13,715 bases of DNA from Cytophagales bacterium (GTDB taxonomy: Bacteria > Bacteroidota > Bacteroidia > Cytophagales > Cyclobacteriaceae): contig JAGUUF010000374.1 in assembly GCA_020063545.1 (NCBI GenBank), forward strand, positions 1-13,715. Reading direction: 5' to 3'. This document shows, piece after piece, positions 7,144 to 13,715 of the stretch. The translations under genes and the position numbers were made by a program. Under the pieces are notes generated by a model. That model was not told the origin of the DNA and did no database searches. It was given only the letters and a program-made list of their open reading frames with translations. How positions within the stretch are numbered: position 1 is the stretch's first letter; every line of letters begins with the position of its first letter.

Positions 7144-8936
7144 TGTTCGTGCAACTGGAGTTTAAGCAGGTTGCTGTACAAGCCGTTGTCCAGCCGTGAA
7201 AGTTCATTATGCGAACCCATTTCTGCAAGTTCGCCATGGTTTATCACAAAAATACGGTCAACTTTTTTTATCGTGCTTAGGCGGTGCGCAATAATAATGG
7301 TGGTGCGGCCCGCCATGAGTTGCTGAAGTGCTTGCTGCACCAGTACTTCCGAATGGGCATCAAGCGAACTGGTGGCTTCATCCAGGATGAGAATGGCCGG
7401 ATCTTTTAATATAGCCCGGGCAATGGCAATTCGCTGCCGCTGCCCTCCTGAAAGTTTTATGCCGCGTTCGCCAACAAGCGTATTGAATTGTTCCGGGAAG
7501 CTTTCGATAAACTCCAGGGCATTTGCTTTGCGGGCAGCTTCCCGCACCTCTTCTTCGGTTGCGCCCGGTTTACCGTATGCAATATTTTCGGCAATGGTTC
7601 CGCCAAACAACATTACCTCCTGCGGAACTATGCCCAGGTTTTTCCGGTAGGCCGTAAGCGGATAGGTATCAATTACCCGGTGATCTACCTGAATTTTGCC
7701 GGAGGTTACCGGGTAAAAGCGCATCAGCAGGTTGATGATGGTGGATTTACCCGAACCACTTTGGCCAACAAGGGCAACTTTTTCGCCCGGCTCAATTTCA
7801 AAATTCAGGTTTTTCAACACCTGAAAATCAGGGCGGGTTGGATAGGTAAACGAAACATTGTTGAACGTAATTCTTCCATTCAGTCGGGGAATGGGTTGTT
7901 GTTCGGAATCAACTTCACCTTGCTGGTCAAGCAATTCAAGAAGCCGCTCGGAGGCGCCAATGGAACGCTGCAGTTGTGTGTAGAGGTCGCCCAGGCCGGC
8001 AATGGAGCCTCCAATAAACGAAGTATAAATAATGAACGAAAAGAGCATGCCCACCGAAAGAGTTCCGTTTTGCACCAACGTAGCGCCAAACCAGCCTACG
8101 GCAACAATGCCACCGAACAAGGCGAAGATGGAGAACGAAATGAACAACCCGCGGTATTTGGCCGTGCGCACGGCCACGGATACCACTTCGGCCAGCGATT
8201 TGCCATACCGGAAGATCTCAAACAACTCATTTGTAAAAGCCTTTACAACCTGGATGGATTGAAGCGACTCTTCAACTACAACATTCGCTTCAGCAAGCTT
8301 GTCCTGTGTTTTCTTAGAAAGTTTGCGGATGTACCTGCCGAAAATCAAAGCCAGTACTACCAGCACAGGGAAGGTAAGCAGCATAAAAGCAGTTAAGGTA
8401 GGGGCCAGGTAAAAAATTACGGCTCCGCCCAGGATGAGTGTCAGCGTTTGACGCAACAATTCTGCAAGGGTAAAGGTAAACGTATCCTGCAGGGTGCTTA
8501 CATCGGAAGTTATCCGGCTCATCAGTTCGCCCACCCTGCGGTTGTCGAAGAAACTGAGCGGCTGCCAGATTACTTTTTCGTAAACACTTCTGCGTATATC
8601 GGCCAGGGTTCGTTCGCTGGTTACGGAAAACGTGTACACGCGGGTAAAGGAGAATATGGACTGAATAAAAAGAATGAGCAGCAGCACCCCGGCAATCTGG
8701 TTTATGCTGCTGAAGTACGGCACCGCTTTACCGGAGGCAACATCCAGCAACTGGCCTGCGAAGTATGGAAAGGAAAGCAACGTTGCGCTGGAAAGAACCA
8801 GTGCCGTGAGCCCGAGAATAAAGCGCCACCGGTAGGGCCAAACAAACCGGAAAATCCCGAAAAGCTTTTTCAGGGTTGTCGGGTTTACGGGCCGCTTATC
8901 TTCTTTGGTTAATGGTTCTCGGTTGCCCCTTGCCAT
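7140..8936 (-). CDS. ABCB-type ABC exporter, fused membrane and ATPase domains (MsbA-like)
   Basis: This is a 598-residue half-transporter that should work as a homodimer in the inner membrane. Residues about 35-310 hold six membrane helices of the type I exporter fold. The ATPase domain follows: Walker A GQSGSGKST at 391-399, Q-loop Gln439, signature LSGGQ at 495-499, Walker B with LILDE at 516-520, and H-loop His551. All catalytic residues are intact. Such proteins move lipids, lipid A precursors, peptides or drugs; the substrate cannot be told from sequence, so I do not name it msbA. Its ATG lies inside the end of the lipoprotein gene (28-bp overlap), and its stop overlaps the Fur-family start by 4 bp. 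Confidence 0.93.
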   Translation of the reverse strand: MARGNREPLTKEDKRPVNPTTLKKLFGIFRFVWPYRWRFILGLTALVLSSATLLSFPYFAGQLLDVASGKAVPYFSSINQIAGVLLLILFIQSIFSFTRVYTFSVTSERTLADIRRSVYEKVIWQPLSFFDNRRVGELMSRITSDVSTLQDTFTFTLAELLRQTLTLILGGAVIFYLAPTLTAFMLLTFPVLVVLALIFGRYIRKLSKKTQDKLAEANVVVEESLQSIQVVKAFTNELFEIFRYGKSLAEVVSVAVRTAKYRGLFISFSIFALFGGIVAVGWFGATLVQNGTLSVGMLFSFIIYTSFIGGSIAGLGDLYTQLQRSIGASERLLELLDQQGEVDSEQQPIPRLNGRITFNNVSFTYPTRPDFQVLKNLNFEIEPGEKVALVGQSGSGKSTIINLLMRFYPVTSGKIQVDHRVIDTYPLTAYRKNLGIVPQEVMLFGGTIAENIAYGKPGATEEEVREAARKANALEFIESFPEQFNTLVGERGIKLSGGQRQRIAIARAILKDPAILILDEATSSLDAHSEVLVQQALQQLMAGRTTIIIAHRLSTIKKVDRIFVINHGELAEMGSHNELSRLDNGLYSNLLKLQLHEQ

Positions 8937-9532
8937 GTTGGTACGGTTATTATGCCCGAAAGCGAAAATTCAACGGGTTTTCCCAGAAACATTTTCTGCC
9001 CGCCTTCTATTGAGTAGGATGTAAGGGTAACTTTATTGTTCAACTCCTTAAATTCCATAACCAGCATGCGCGAGCCCTTCATCAGCGAACCCTCTTCCCG
9101 GTAAAGGGCTTCAATTCTGCGGATATTTTGCGGATGTTCGTGGTACAGCACCTTTAGCCATACTACCGGCAAATCGGCCTGGCTGGTGAATGTACGAACC
9201 ATAAGATTGGATTTTTCATCAACCCTATCGGTTACTGAATAGATGCCGCGGTTAACCGGTTTATTCATGATGTGCAGTGAAGCAAAAATATCAAGCTCCT
9301 TAAGCCATGCTGCGGAGTCGGCCGGTATGAATGCGGTGGTTTCTTCCTTGCCGTTAATCTGAGCTTTTTTGGTAAGCGATGCGTTTAACCCGGTAAGGTG
9401 AACTGCCTGAGCATGAATAAGGCTGTCAACCGGAAAATAAACGGATGACCGGGTAACCTTATTCTGGCAGGAGGCAAGCCCAAGCAATAAAAATGCACCA
9501 ACAATAAAATCAATTCGTACCAATGAGTACAT
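8909..9532 (-). CDS. Uncharacterised lipoprotein
   Basis: The protein has 207 residues. The N-terminus is a type II signal peptide with lipobox LASC, placing the lipidated Cys at 22, so it is probably anchored in the inner or outer membrane facing the periplasm. The mature part has alternating strand-like segments (for example NLMVRTFTS, VVWLKVLYHE, RMLVMEFKEL, VTLTSYSIEGG), suggesting a beta-rich fold. I do not recognise the family. It overlaps gpmI upstream by 23 bp and the exporter downstream by 28 bp, so it is cotranscribed with both. A link to the exporter is possible but rests only on position. Confidence 0.8.
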   Translation of the reverse strand: MYSLVRIDFIVGAFLLLGLASCQNKVTRSSVYFPVDSLIHAQAVHLTGLNASLTKKAQINGKEETTAFIPADSAAWLKELDIFASLHIMNKPVNRGIYSVTDRVDEKSNLMVRTFTSQADLPVVWLKVLYHEHPQNIRRIEALYREEGSLMKGSRMLVMEFKELNNKVTLTSYSIEGGQKMFLGKPVEFSLSGIITVPTWQGATENH

Positions 9533-11036
9533 GTCCGGTCATTTCTTTTGGTATGGGCAAACCCATTAGGGTTAAGATGGTGGGCGCGAGGTCGCCCAGT
9601 TTTCCATTACTGATTTTTCCGCGATAGGTTGAATCAACAAGTATGCACGGCACCGGGTTTGTGGTGTGTGCAGTGTTGGGTGTACCATCATCGTTGATCA
9701 TGCAATCGGCATTTCCATGATCGGCAATGATTAACGTGGTGTACCCGTTTTTCAGTGCAGCTTCGGTTACCATGCGTGCACAATAGTCAACCGTTTCACA
9801 GGCTTTTACGGCAGCTTCAAATACCCCGGTGTGCCCCACCATGTCGGGGTTTGCAAAGTTGAGGCAAATGAAATCGGCCTCCTTTTTTTCGAGTTCCGGA
9901 ATAATCTTGTCTTTAATGTCGTGGGCACTCATCTCGGGTTTCAAATCGTAGGTGGCGACTTTGGGTGAGGGGCACAGGATGCGCGATTCACCCGGAAAAA
10001 TTTCTTCACGCCCTCCTGAAAAAAAGAATGTAACGTGCGGGTATTTTTCTGTTTCGGCAATCCGGATTTGTTTCTTCCCATGTTTTGCCAAAACTTCTCC
10101 AAGAGTATTGTCGAGGTTATCCTTATCGAAAATGATCTTCACGTTCTTAAACGTGTCATCGTAATTGGTAAGGGTTATGTAATATAGGTTAAGGGCAGCC
10201 ATGTTCTGCTCATGAAAATCCTGCTGGGTTAAAGCCATGGTTATCTGCCGCCCTCTGTCGGTGCGGAAGTTAAAGCAAAGTACAACATCTCCTTCCTTAA
10301 TTACGGCCAACGGCTTGCCGTGTTCTGCAACCACAATAGGTTTGATAAATTCATCGGTTACGCCTTCGGAATAGGATTGTTCCACTCCTTTTAGCGGATC
10401 AGAAACCGCTATCCCATGTCCATGCACCAGCAGATCATAAGCAAGTTTTACACGTTCCCACCGCTTGTCGCGATCCATGGCATAATAGCGACCAACCACG
10501 CTGGCAATTTTACCTGTAGTTTTTGAGAGGTGACGCTGAAGGTCGCTCAAAAAACCAAGCCCGCTTTTCGGATCGGTATCGCGACCATCGGTAAACGCAT
10601 GGATAAAGAGATTTTTAATCCCCTTGTTACAGGCAATGGTGCACAGGCCTTTAAGGTGATGGATGTGCGAGTGTACGCCCCCATCGGAAACCAATCCAAT
10701 GAAGTGTATATCCTTATTGTTTTTCAGGGCATAGGCAAATACTTCGTTCAGTACCGGGTTGTTATCCAGTTCTTTTTCGTCAATCGCTTTATTAATGCGC
10801 ACCAGGTCCTGGTACACAACCCGGCCGGCCCCGATGTTCATGTGCCCTACTTCCGAGTTACCCATTTGGCCCTCAGGCAGGCCAACGGCCAGGGCAGATG
10901 CTTCCAGGCGACTGTTAGGGTATTTGGGATAAAGGGAATCCATAAACGGAGTTTGTGCCTGGTCAATTGCCGACACCTTTTTATTGGCGGCTATTCCCCA
11001 GCCGTCCAGGATCATCAACAGCACCTTCTTGTTCAT
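9510..11036 (-). CDS. gpmI: 2,3-bisphosphoglycerate-independent phosphoglycerate mutase
   Basis: GpmI interconverts 3- and 2-phosphoglycerate in glycolysis and gluconeogenesis, and the family depends on divalent metal, often Mn2+. At 508 residues it has the family's normal length. Asp11 of LDGWG is a metal ligand, and Ser61 in GQMGNSEVGH is the phosphorylated nucleophile. The substrate-binding parts DGRDTDP, GRYYAMDRD and FNFRTDRGRQ follow, and the C-terminal metal sites NFANPDMVGHTG and ADHGNAD are intact. It is the first gene of a four-gene operon with a lipoprotein, an ABC exporter and a Fur-family regulator. A TATATTTG promoter element lies 20 nt before the ATG. Confidence 0.97.
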   Translation of the reverse strand: MNKKVLLMILDGWGIAANKKVSAIDQAQTPFMDSLYPKYPNSRLEASALAVGLPEGQMGNSEVGHMNIGAGRVVYQDLVRINKAIDEKELDNNPVLNEVFAYALKNNKDIHFIGLVSDGGVHSHIHHLKGLCTIACNKGIKNLFIHAFTDGRDTDPKSGLGFLSDLQRHLSKTTGKIASVVGRYYAMDRDKRWERVKLAYDLLVHGHGIAVSDPLKGVEQSYSEGVTDEFIKPIVVAEHGKPLAVIKEGDVVLCFNFRTDRGRQITMALTQQDFHEQNMAALNLYYITLTNYDDTFKNVKIIFDKDNLDNTLGEVLAKHGKKQIRIAETEKYPHVTFFFSGGREEIFPGESRILCPSPKVATYDLKPEMSAHDIKDKIIPELEKKEADFICLNFANPDMVGHTGVFEAAVKACETVDYCARMVTEAALKNGYTTLIIADHGNADCMINDDGTPNTAHTTNPVPCILVDSTYRGKISNGKLGDLAPTILTLMGLPIPKEMTGHVLIGTN

Positions 11037-11056
11037 ACCCGTTTTACACGAAACCG

Positions 11057-11064
11057 CAAATATA
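11057..11064 (-). promoter_or_regulatory. Putative -7 promoter element for the gpmI operon
   Basis: On the minus strand TATATTTG matches TAnnTTTG exactly, 20 nt before the gpmI ATG, predicting a start near 11050 and a leader of about 14 nt. No good -33 TTG is seen; that position is occupied by the ACCCATGGGT palindrome, which would suit control by a repressor or activator. Confidence 0.5.
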
Positions 11065-11077
11065 CCAGTTATGCACC

Positions 11078-11087
11078 ACCCATGGGT
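11078..11087. promoter_or_regulatory. 10-bp palindrome, candidate operator for gpmI
   Basis: ACCCATGGGT is a perfect palindrome in the 147-bp divergent region and lies at about -28 to -37 of the predicted gpmI start. A further half-site, ATGGGTT, follows at 11093-11099, 11 bp (one helical turn) from the one at 11082-11088. The same 10-mer is the core of the palindrome at 6712-6725. Confidence 0.35.
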
Positions 11088-11168
11088 TACTTATGGGTTT
11101 TGTGCGAATCCATACGGTATACTATGGGCCTAACCTCAATTCATGCCAACAATCCATCCTTTATGGCA

Positions 11169-11176
11169 TAATTTTG
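11169..11176 (+). promoter_or_regulatory. Putative -7 promoter element for the DUF4783-nadC series
   Basis: TAATTTTG matches TAnnTTTG exactly and ends 16 nt before the ATG at 11193. The predicted transcript starts near 11183, which makes the in-frame TTG at 11184 an unlikely start codon. No clear -33 TTG is seen. Confidence 0.5.
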
Positions 11177-11192
11177 GGTTAATTTGCGATCT

Positions 11193-11585
11193 ATGATAAG
11201 GATCTTGTCGGTATTAATTGTGGTAATGGGTATAGCCTTTTCAGCAATGGCTCAAAATGCCGATGTAATTGCGCAGGTAACCGAAACCATAAAGGCCGGC
11301 AGTGCCAAAGAACTTTCAAAGTTTTTAAATCCGACTGTGGATGTTACCATAGAAGGAAAGGTTGAAAACTACAGTAAGGCACAAGCCGAGTTTGTGCTGC
11401 GCGATTTTTTCAAAGCACACCCGCCAAACGAGTTTATGATTATTCACCAGGGGCAGTCCAAAGGGGGACAGCCGTTTGCTATTGGTCAATATAAAAGCCA
11501 GGGCGATACCTATCGGGTATGGATGAAATTAAAGGTGTCCGACAATCAGCAACTCATCCAGGAAATTTCTTTCGTCAGGCAATAG
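11193..11585 (+). CDS. Secreted DUF4783 family protein (NTF2-like)
   Basis: The protein has 130 residues from the ATG at 11193; an in-frame TTG at 11184 would add three, but it sits at the predicted transcript start. Residues 1-20 are a signal peptide ending in SAMAQ, so the mature protein is periplasmic or outer-membrane exposed. The remaining 110 residues match the pattern of DUF4783: an initial helix, then NPTVDVTIEG, YSKAQAEFVLRDFFKAHPP, a HQGQS turn and late strands such as RVWMKLKV, consistent with a small NTF2-like cone fold. The function is unknown. The gene precedes nadC by 32 bp, and the same pairing is, from memory, common in Cytophagales. Confidence 0.82.
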   Translation: MIRILSVLIVVMGIAFSAMAQNADVIAQVTETIKAGSAKELSKFLNPTVDVTIEGKVENYSKAQAEFVLRDFFKAHPPNEFMIIHQGQSKGGQPFAIGQYKSQGDTYRVWMKLKVSDNQQLIQEISFVRQ

Positions 11586-11617
11586 CCTTACTCACCGGGG
11601 CACTCTATTTTTACGCG

Positions 11618-12478
11618 GTGCGGCCACCGTATATTACCGATCAGTATCTTAACAAGTTTGTACAAACTGCCCTTGCCGAGGATGTGGGTGAGGGAGACCA
11701 CACCACGCAAGCAGTTATTGATAAAGGAAAACAGGCAAGTGCCCGCCTCCTTATTAAAGAAGCCGGCATCCTTGCCGGGGTTGAACTGGCAACCGAAATT
11801 TTTTCGCGGTACGATTCGTCCTTAAAAATTGATGTGCACTGCACCGATGGCAGCGCGGTTGCAACCGGATACATTGCCTTTACGGTGGAGGGCCCGGCCC
11901 GCTCCATTCTTACTACCGAGCGCCTGGTGCTAAACTGCATGCAGCGCATGAGCGGCATTGCTTCGCTTACCCGAAAACTGGCTAGCCTTATCGAAGGAAC
12001 AAAAGCCAGCATACTGGACACACGGAAAACCACTCCGAATTTCCGGCTTTTGGAAAAGTGGGCCGTACTCATCGGGGGAGGGAAGAACCACCGCCTTGGG
12101 CTTTACGACATGGTTATGCTAAAGGACAACCACGTTGATATGGCCGGAGGCGTGGAGCAGGCGATCAATCAGGCAAAAGTGTATCTTCGCGCCCGGAATC
12201 TGGATTTGAAAATAGAGATTGAGGTGCGTAACCTCAGCGAGTTGCAGCAGGTTCTTGAATGCGGAGGCGTGGATATGGTGATGCTGGATAACATGAATGT
12301 TACTGAAATGAAGGAAGCCGTGCGCATGATTGGCGGCCGTTGTTTAACTGAAGCGAGCGGGGGAATAACCGAACAGACAATCCGCGCGGTGGCAGAATGC
12401 GGGGTTGATTTTATTTCGGTGGGCGCACTTACCCATTCGGCCAAAAGCCTCGACATGAGTTTGAAAGTGTATTCGTAA
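11618..12478 (+). CDS. nadC: Nicotinate-nucleotide pyrophosphorylase, carboxylating (quinolinate phosphoribosyltransferase)
   Basis: NadC joins quinolinate with PRPP and releases CO2 to give nicotinate mononucleotide in de novo NAD synthesis. From GTG 11618 it has 286 residues, the usual length. Motifs are AEDVGEGDHTT near the start, TERLVLNCMQRMSGIAS, the quinolinate/PRPP-binding DTRKTTP at about 134-140, KNHRLGLYDMVMLKDNH at about 156-172, VDMVMLDNM, EASGGI and ISVGALTHS. The open frame reaches back to an ATG at 11519, but that adds 33 residues encoded inside the DUF4783 gene and unlike the family, so the GTG is preferred. The first residues RPPYIT resemble Bacteroidota NadC starts. It is probably cotranscribed with the DUF4783 gene. 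No nadA or nadB is in the window. Confidence 0.94.
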   Translation: MRPPYITDQYLNKFVQTALAEDVGEGDHTTQAVIDKGKQASARLLIKEAGILAGVELATEIFSRYDSSLKIDVHCTDGSAVATGYIAFTVEGPARSILTTERLVLNCMQRMSGIASLTRKLASLIEGTKASILDTRKTTPNFRLLEKWAVLIGGGKNHRLGLYDMVMLKDNHVDMAGGVEQAINQAKVYLRARNLDLKIEIEVRNLSELQQVLECGGVDMVMLDNMNVTEMKEAVRMIGGRCLTEASGGITEQTIRAVAECGVDFISVGALTHSAKSLDMSLKVYS

Positions 12479-12497
12479 CCGATGTGCAGTTGATACT

Positions 12498-12974
12498 ATG
12501 ATTGTTAAAACAAAAAATTATAAACTCGAAAAAAAGACGTACATCCGCCTGGCGTTGCAAAGCGTACTGAAACAGCAGGGGTGGATTGCCGTGCTTGCGG
12601 CTGCGGCAATCAGCGCGTGTTATTTCTGGGTGCCGAGCATCTGGTGGTTTATTGTTGCCGTAGTCGGCCTTGGGCTGTACGTACTGTTTTGGTGGATACA
12701 GTTTTTTGGCGTTACCCAACTGGAGCAGGGAAAGATGCTGTTCGAAAAATTTTCGTACGAAATAACCAGCCAGCAGATTGTAATGAAACTTAATCCGCGA
12801 GAAGGCATGCCGCTGAAGTGGGACCAGATAAAGCGGGCATTCATCGGTAAGGATTATTTTGTGCTGTTTGTTAACAAAGCCCAGCTTATTTACCTGCCGT
12901 TTAAAATTTTTAATACCGAAAACGAGCGCAAATTTTTGGCAAGTATTCTGAAAACCAAAGGGTATATTAAGTAG
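12498..12974 (+). CDS. YcxB-like membrane protein
   Basis: The protein has 158 residues. Two adjacent membrane helices at about 29-45 and 50-71 are followed by a soluble C-terminal domain with strands YEITSQQIVMKL, the WDQIKRAFIGKDYFVLFVN segment and LIYLPFKIF, then a helix ENERKFLASIL. This two-helix plus PH-like arrangement matches the YcxB-like family, whose function is unknown. It starts 19 bp after nadC with no promoter visible, so it is probably read from the same transcript. The early part is rich in lysine, consistent with a cytoplasmic N-terminus. Confidence 0.75.
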   Translation: MIVKTKNYKLEKKTYIRLALQSVLKQQGWIAVLAAAAISACYFWVPSIWWFIVAVVGLGLYVLFWWIQFFGVTQLEQGKMLFEKFSYEITSQQIVMKLNPREGMPLKWDQIKRAFIGKDYFVLFVNKAQLIYLPFKIFNTENERKFLASILKTKGYIK

Positions 12975-12986
12975 GCTACACAAGCC

Positions 12987-12995
12987 TTGCATTTA
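12987..12995 (+). repeat. 9-bp direct repeat, left copy
   Basis: TTGCATTTA, repeated at 13701-13709. Both copies are followed three bases later by ACT (12 of 15 positions identical). The pair brackets the A/T-rich DUF998 gene. Confidence 0.35.
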
Positions 12996-13005
12996 TTCAC
13001 TAGAA

Positions 13006-13629
13006 ATGACAACAAAGCAATATGCAACTTTAGGACTATCGGCCCCTGTACTGTTTTGGTCAACCTACCTTATTATCTCACGCACCAGGCCTGATTATAG
13101 TTTTCTTACAAAAGCGGTAAGTGAACTTGGTTCTTTGGATGCCCCAAATAAATGGGCATGGAATATAACGGGTTATATTGTTACAGGCTTACTGATTTCA
13201 ATTTACTCTTACGGGCTGTTTAAATCCGTATCAAATAAAGAGGGAAGTAAGTGGCCGTTGATAGGTTTCGTCCTTAGCGGACTGTTCATGTCATTTTCGG
13301 GGATATTCCCCGGAGATTTTGACAATAAAAAATCGGCTACTATGCTCCTGCATACAATCGGTAGCTTTGGTAGTTACATTTTTTTCCTGGTTGGCGCGTT
13401 TTCGTATCCGCGACAAATGAAAAAAACAGCTTACTGGAAGCAATGCGTTAAACCGACTTTGCTGTTCACCTGGCTTACCGTTCTGTTTGGAGCATGGCCG
13501 TTTGTTTTTCCGGATATTCCTGCCTTAGGGCAGCGATTCGTTTTTTTCTTTTACTTGCTCTGGATATTTTATACCGCGTTAAGACTTTACACAAACACGG
13601 AAAAGAACGACAATCTGGGTAACGACTAA
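13006..13629 (+). CDS. DUF998 family membrane protein
   Basis: This 207-residue protein has about six hydrophobic segments (roughly 7-25, 53-72, 84-100, 115-133, 148-168 and 175-193). The pattern matches DUF998: SELGSLDAPNKWAWNITGY after the first helix, GIFPGD in the middle and a membrane His (LLHTIG). Its function is not known. The start ATG follows the YcxB-like stop by 31 bp. Base use differs from its neighbours: three 60-base rows counted by hand (13021, 13141, 13201) give 40% G+C, against about 52% for two rows of nadC (12001, 12061). It is followed by a structured inverted repeat and bracketed by a short direct repeat, so recent acquisition is possible but unproven. Confidence 0.8.
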   Translation: MTTKQYATLGLSAPVLFWSTYLIISRTRPDYSFLTKAVSELGSLDAPNKWAWNITGYIVTGLLISIYSYGLFKSVSNKEGSKWPLIGFVLSGLFMSFSGIFPGDFDNKKSATMLLHTIGSFGSYIFFLVGAFSYPRQMKKTAYWKQCVKPTLLFTWLTVLFGAWPFVFPDIPALGQRFVFFFYLLWIFYTALRLYTNTEKNDNLGND

Positions 13630-13640
13630 GTAACTGTGTA

Positions 13641-13700
13641 AAGGCCCGATTCGGCCTTGCTGAAATGGCGTGTGAAAAGCCACCCTTTCAGCCGAGTCGG
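13641..13700 (+). repeat. Compact inverted-repeat structure downstream of the DUF998 gene
   Basis: One RNA or single-strand DNA fold pairs 13646-13653 with 13693-13700 (8 bp, one G-U), 13659-13665 with 13686-13692 (7 bp) and 13666-13669 with 13679-13682 (4 bp). It has a 5-nt bulge on the left arm, a 3-nt bulge on the right arm and a 9-nt loop. A competing hairpin pairs AAGGCC 13641-13646 with GGCCTT 13653-13658. No T-tract follows, so it is not a standard intrinsic terminator. It could be a processed 3' end, a dispersed repeat or the start of a structured RNA cut by the window end. Confidence 0.45.
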
Positions 13701-13709
13701 TTGCATTTA
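13701..13709 (+). repeat. 9-bp direct repeat, right copy
   Basis: TTGCATTTA, identical to 12987-12995, directly after the inverted-repeat structure. Confidence 0.35.
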
Positions 13710-13715
13710 AAGACT

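Noticed and set aside
7488..8396. A 302-codon open frame on the plus strand opposite the ABC exporter, and a 154-codon one at 8448-8912
   Set aside because: Both lie fully antisense to an intact, well-conserved exporter, show no domain or signal peptide, and have the odd composition expected of a shadow frame.
10530..11171. A 213-codon open frame on the plus strand opposite gpmI
   Set aside because: It is antisense to a complete gpmI and runs across the gpmI promoter; no recognisable protein features.
12429..12992. A 187-codon open frame on the minus strand opposite the YcxB-like gene
   Set aside because: The plus-strand frame has coherent membrane helices and a family match; the minus frame has neither.
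13630..13715. An integron attC site after the DUF998 gene
   Set aside because: The bulged palindrome is suggestive, but the GTTRRRY and RYYYAAC boxes are not present at the ends and no integrase is visible.

Overview
The window reads as an ordinary, gene-dense chromosomal stretch of a Bacteroidota bacterium, most likely of the Cytophagales type. Reasons: the family mix (a DUF4783 secreted protein next to nadC, a LETM1-related protein, a PrsW homologue, a YcxB-like protein), the near absence of purine-rich Shine-Dalgarno sequences, and several copies of the Bacteroidota -7 promoter element TAnnTTTG placed 14-20 nt before start codons. I see no rRNA, tRNA, CRISPR array, insertion sequence or prophage gene, and no gene-free stretch longer than about 165 bases.

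Layout. Positions 1-1265 (+) hold the 3' part of an RNase G/E gene whose start lies outside the window. It converges on a two-gene minus-strand unit (1275-2543): a secreted cysteine-free thioredoxin-fold-like protein followed by a PrsW-type intramembrane protease. On the plus strand come purK and purE (2645-4293, overlapping by 4 bp), which together carry out the two-step carboxylation of AIR to CAIR in purine synthesis. They are followed by a TerB-like/LETM1-like protein (4329-5585). This converges, with a 3-bp gap, on a minus-strand TerC/Alx-family membrane protein (5589-6569).

Upstream of terC lies a four-gene minus-strand operon, transcribed from about 11050 down to 6733: gpmI, an unknown lipoprotein, an ABCB-type exporter and a Fur-family regulator. 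Each gene overlaps the next (23, 28 and 4 bp). The divergent 147-bp region at 11037-11183 carries TAnnTTTG elements in both directions. It serves gpmI on one side and, on the other, a plus-strand series: DUF4783 protein, nadC (NAD synthesis), a YcxB-like membrane protein and a more A/T-rich DUF998 membrane protein. The window ends in a compact inverted-repeat structure.

No defence or mobile system is visible. The most interesting lead is a possible metal-homeostasis neighbourhood: a Fur-family regulator, a TerC/Alx protein (a family that includes Mn exporters), a TerB/LETM1 protein and the metal-dependent GpmI lie together. The same 10-bp palindrome, ACCCATGGGT, sits upstream of both gpmI and terC. 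The second lead is the structured 3' element together with a 9-bp direct repeat that brackets the A/T-rich DUF998 gene.
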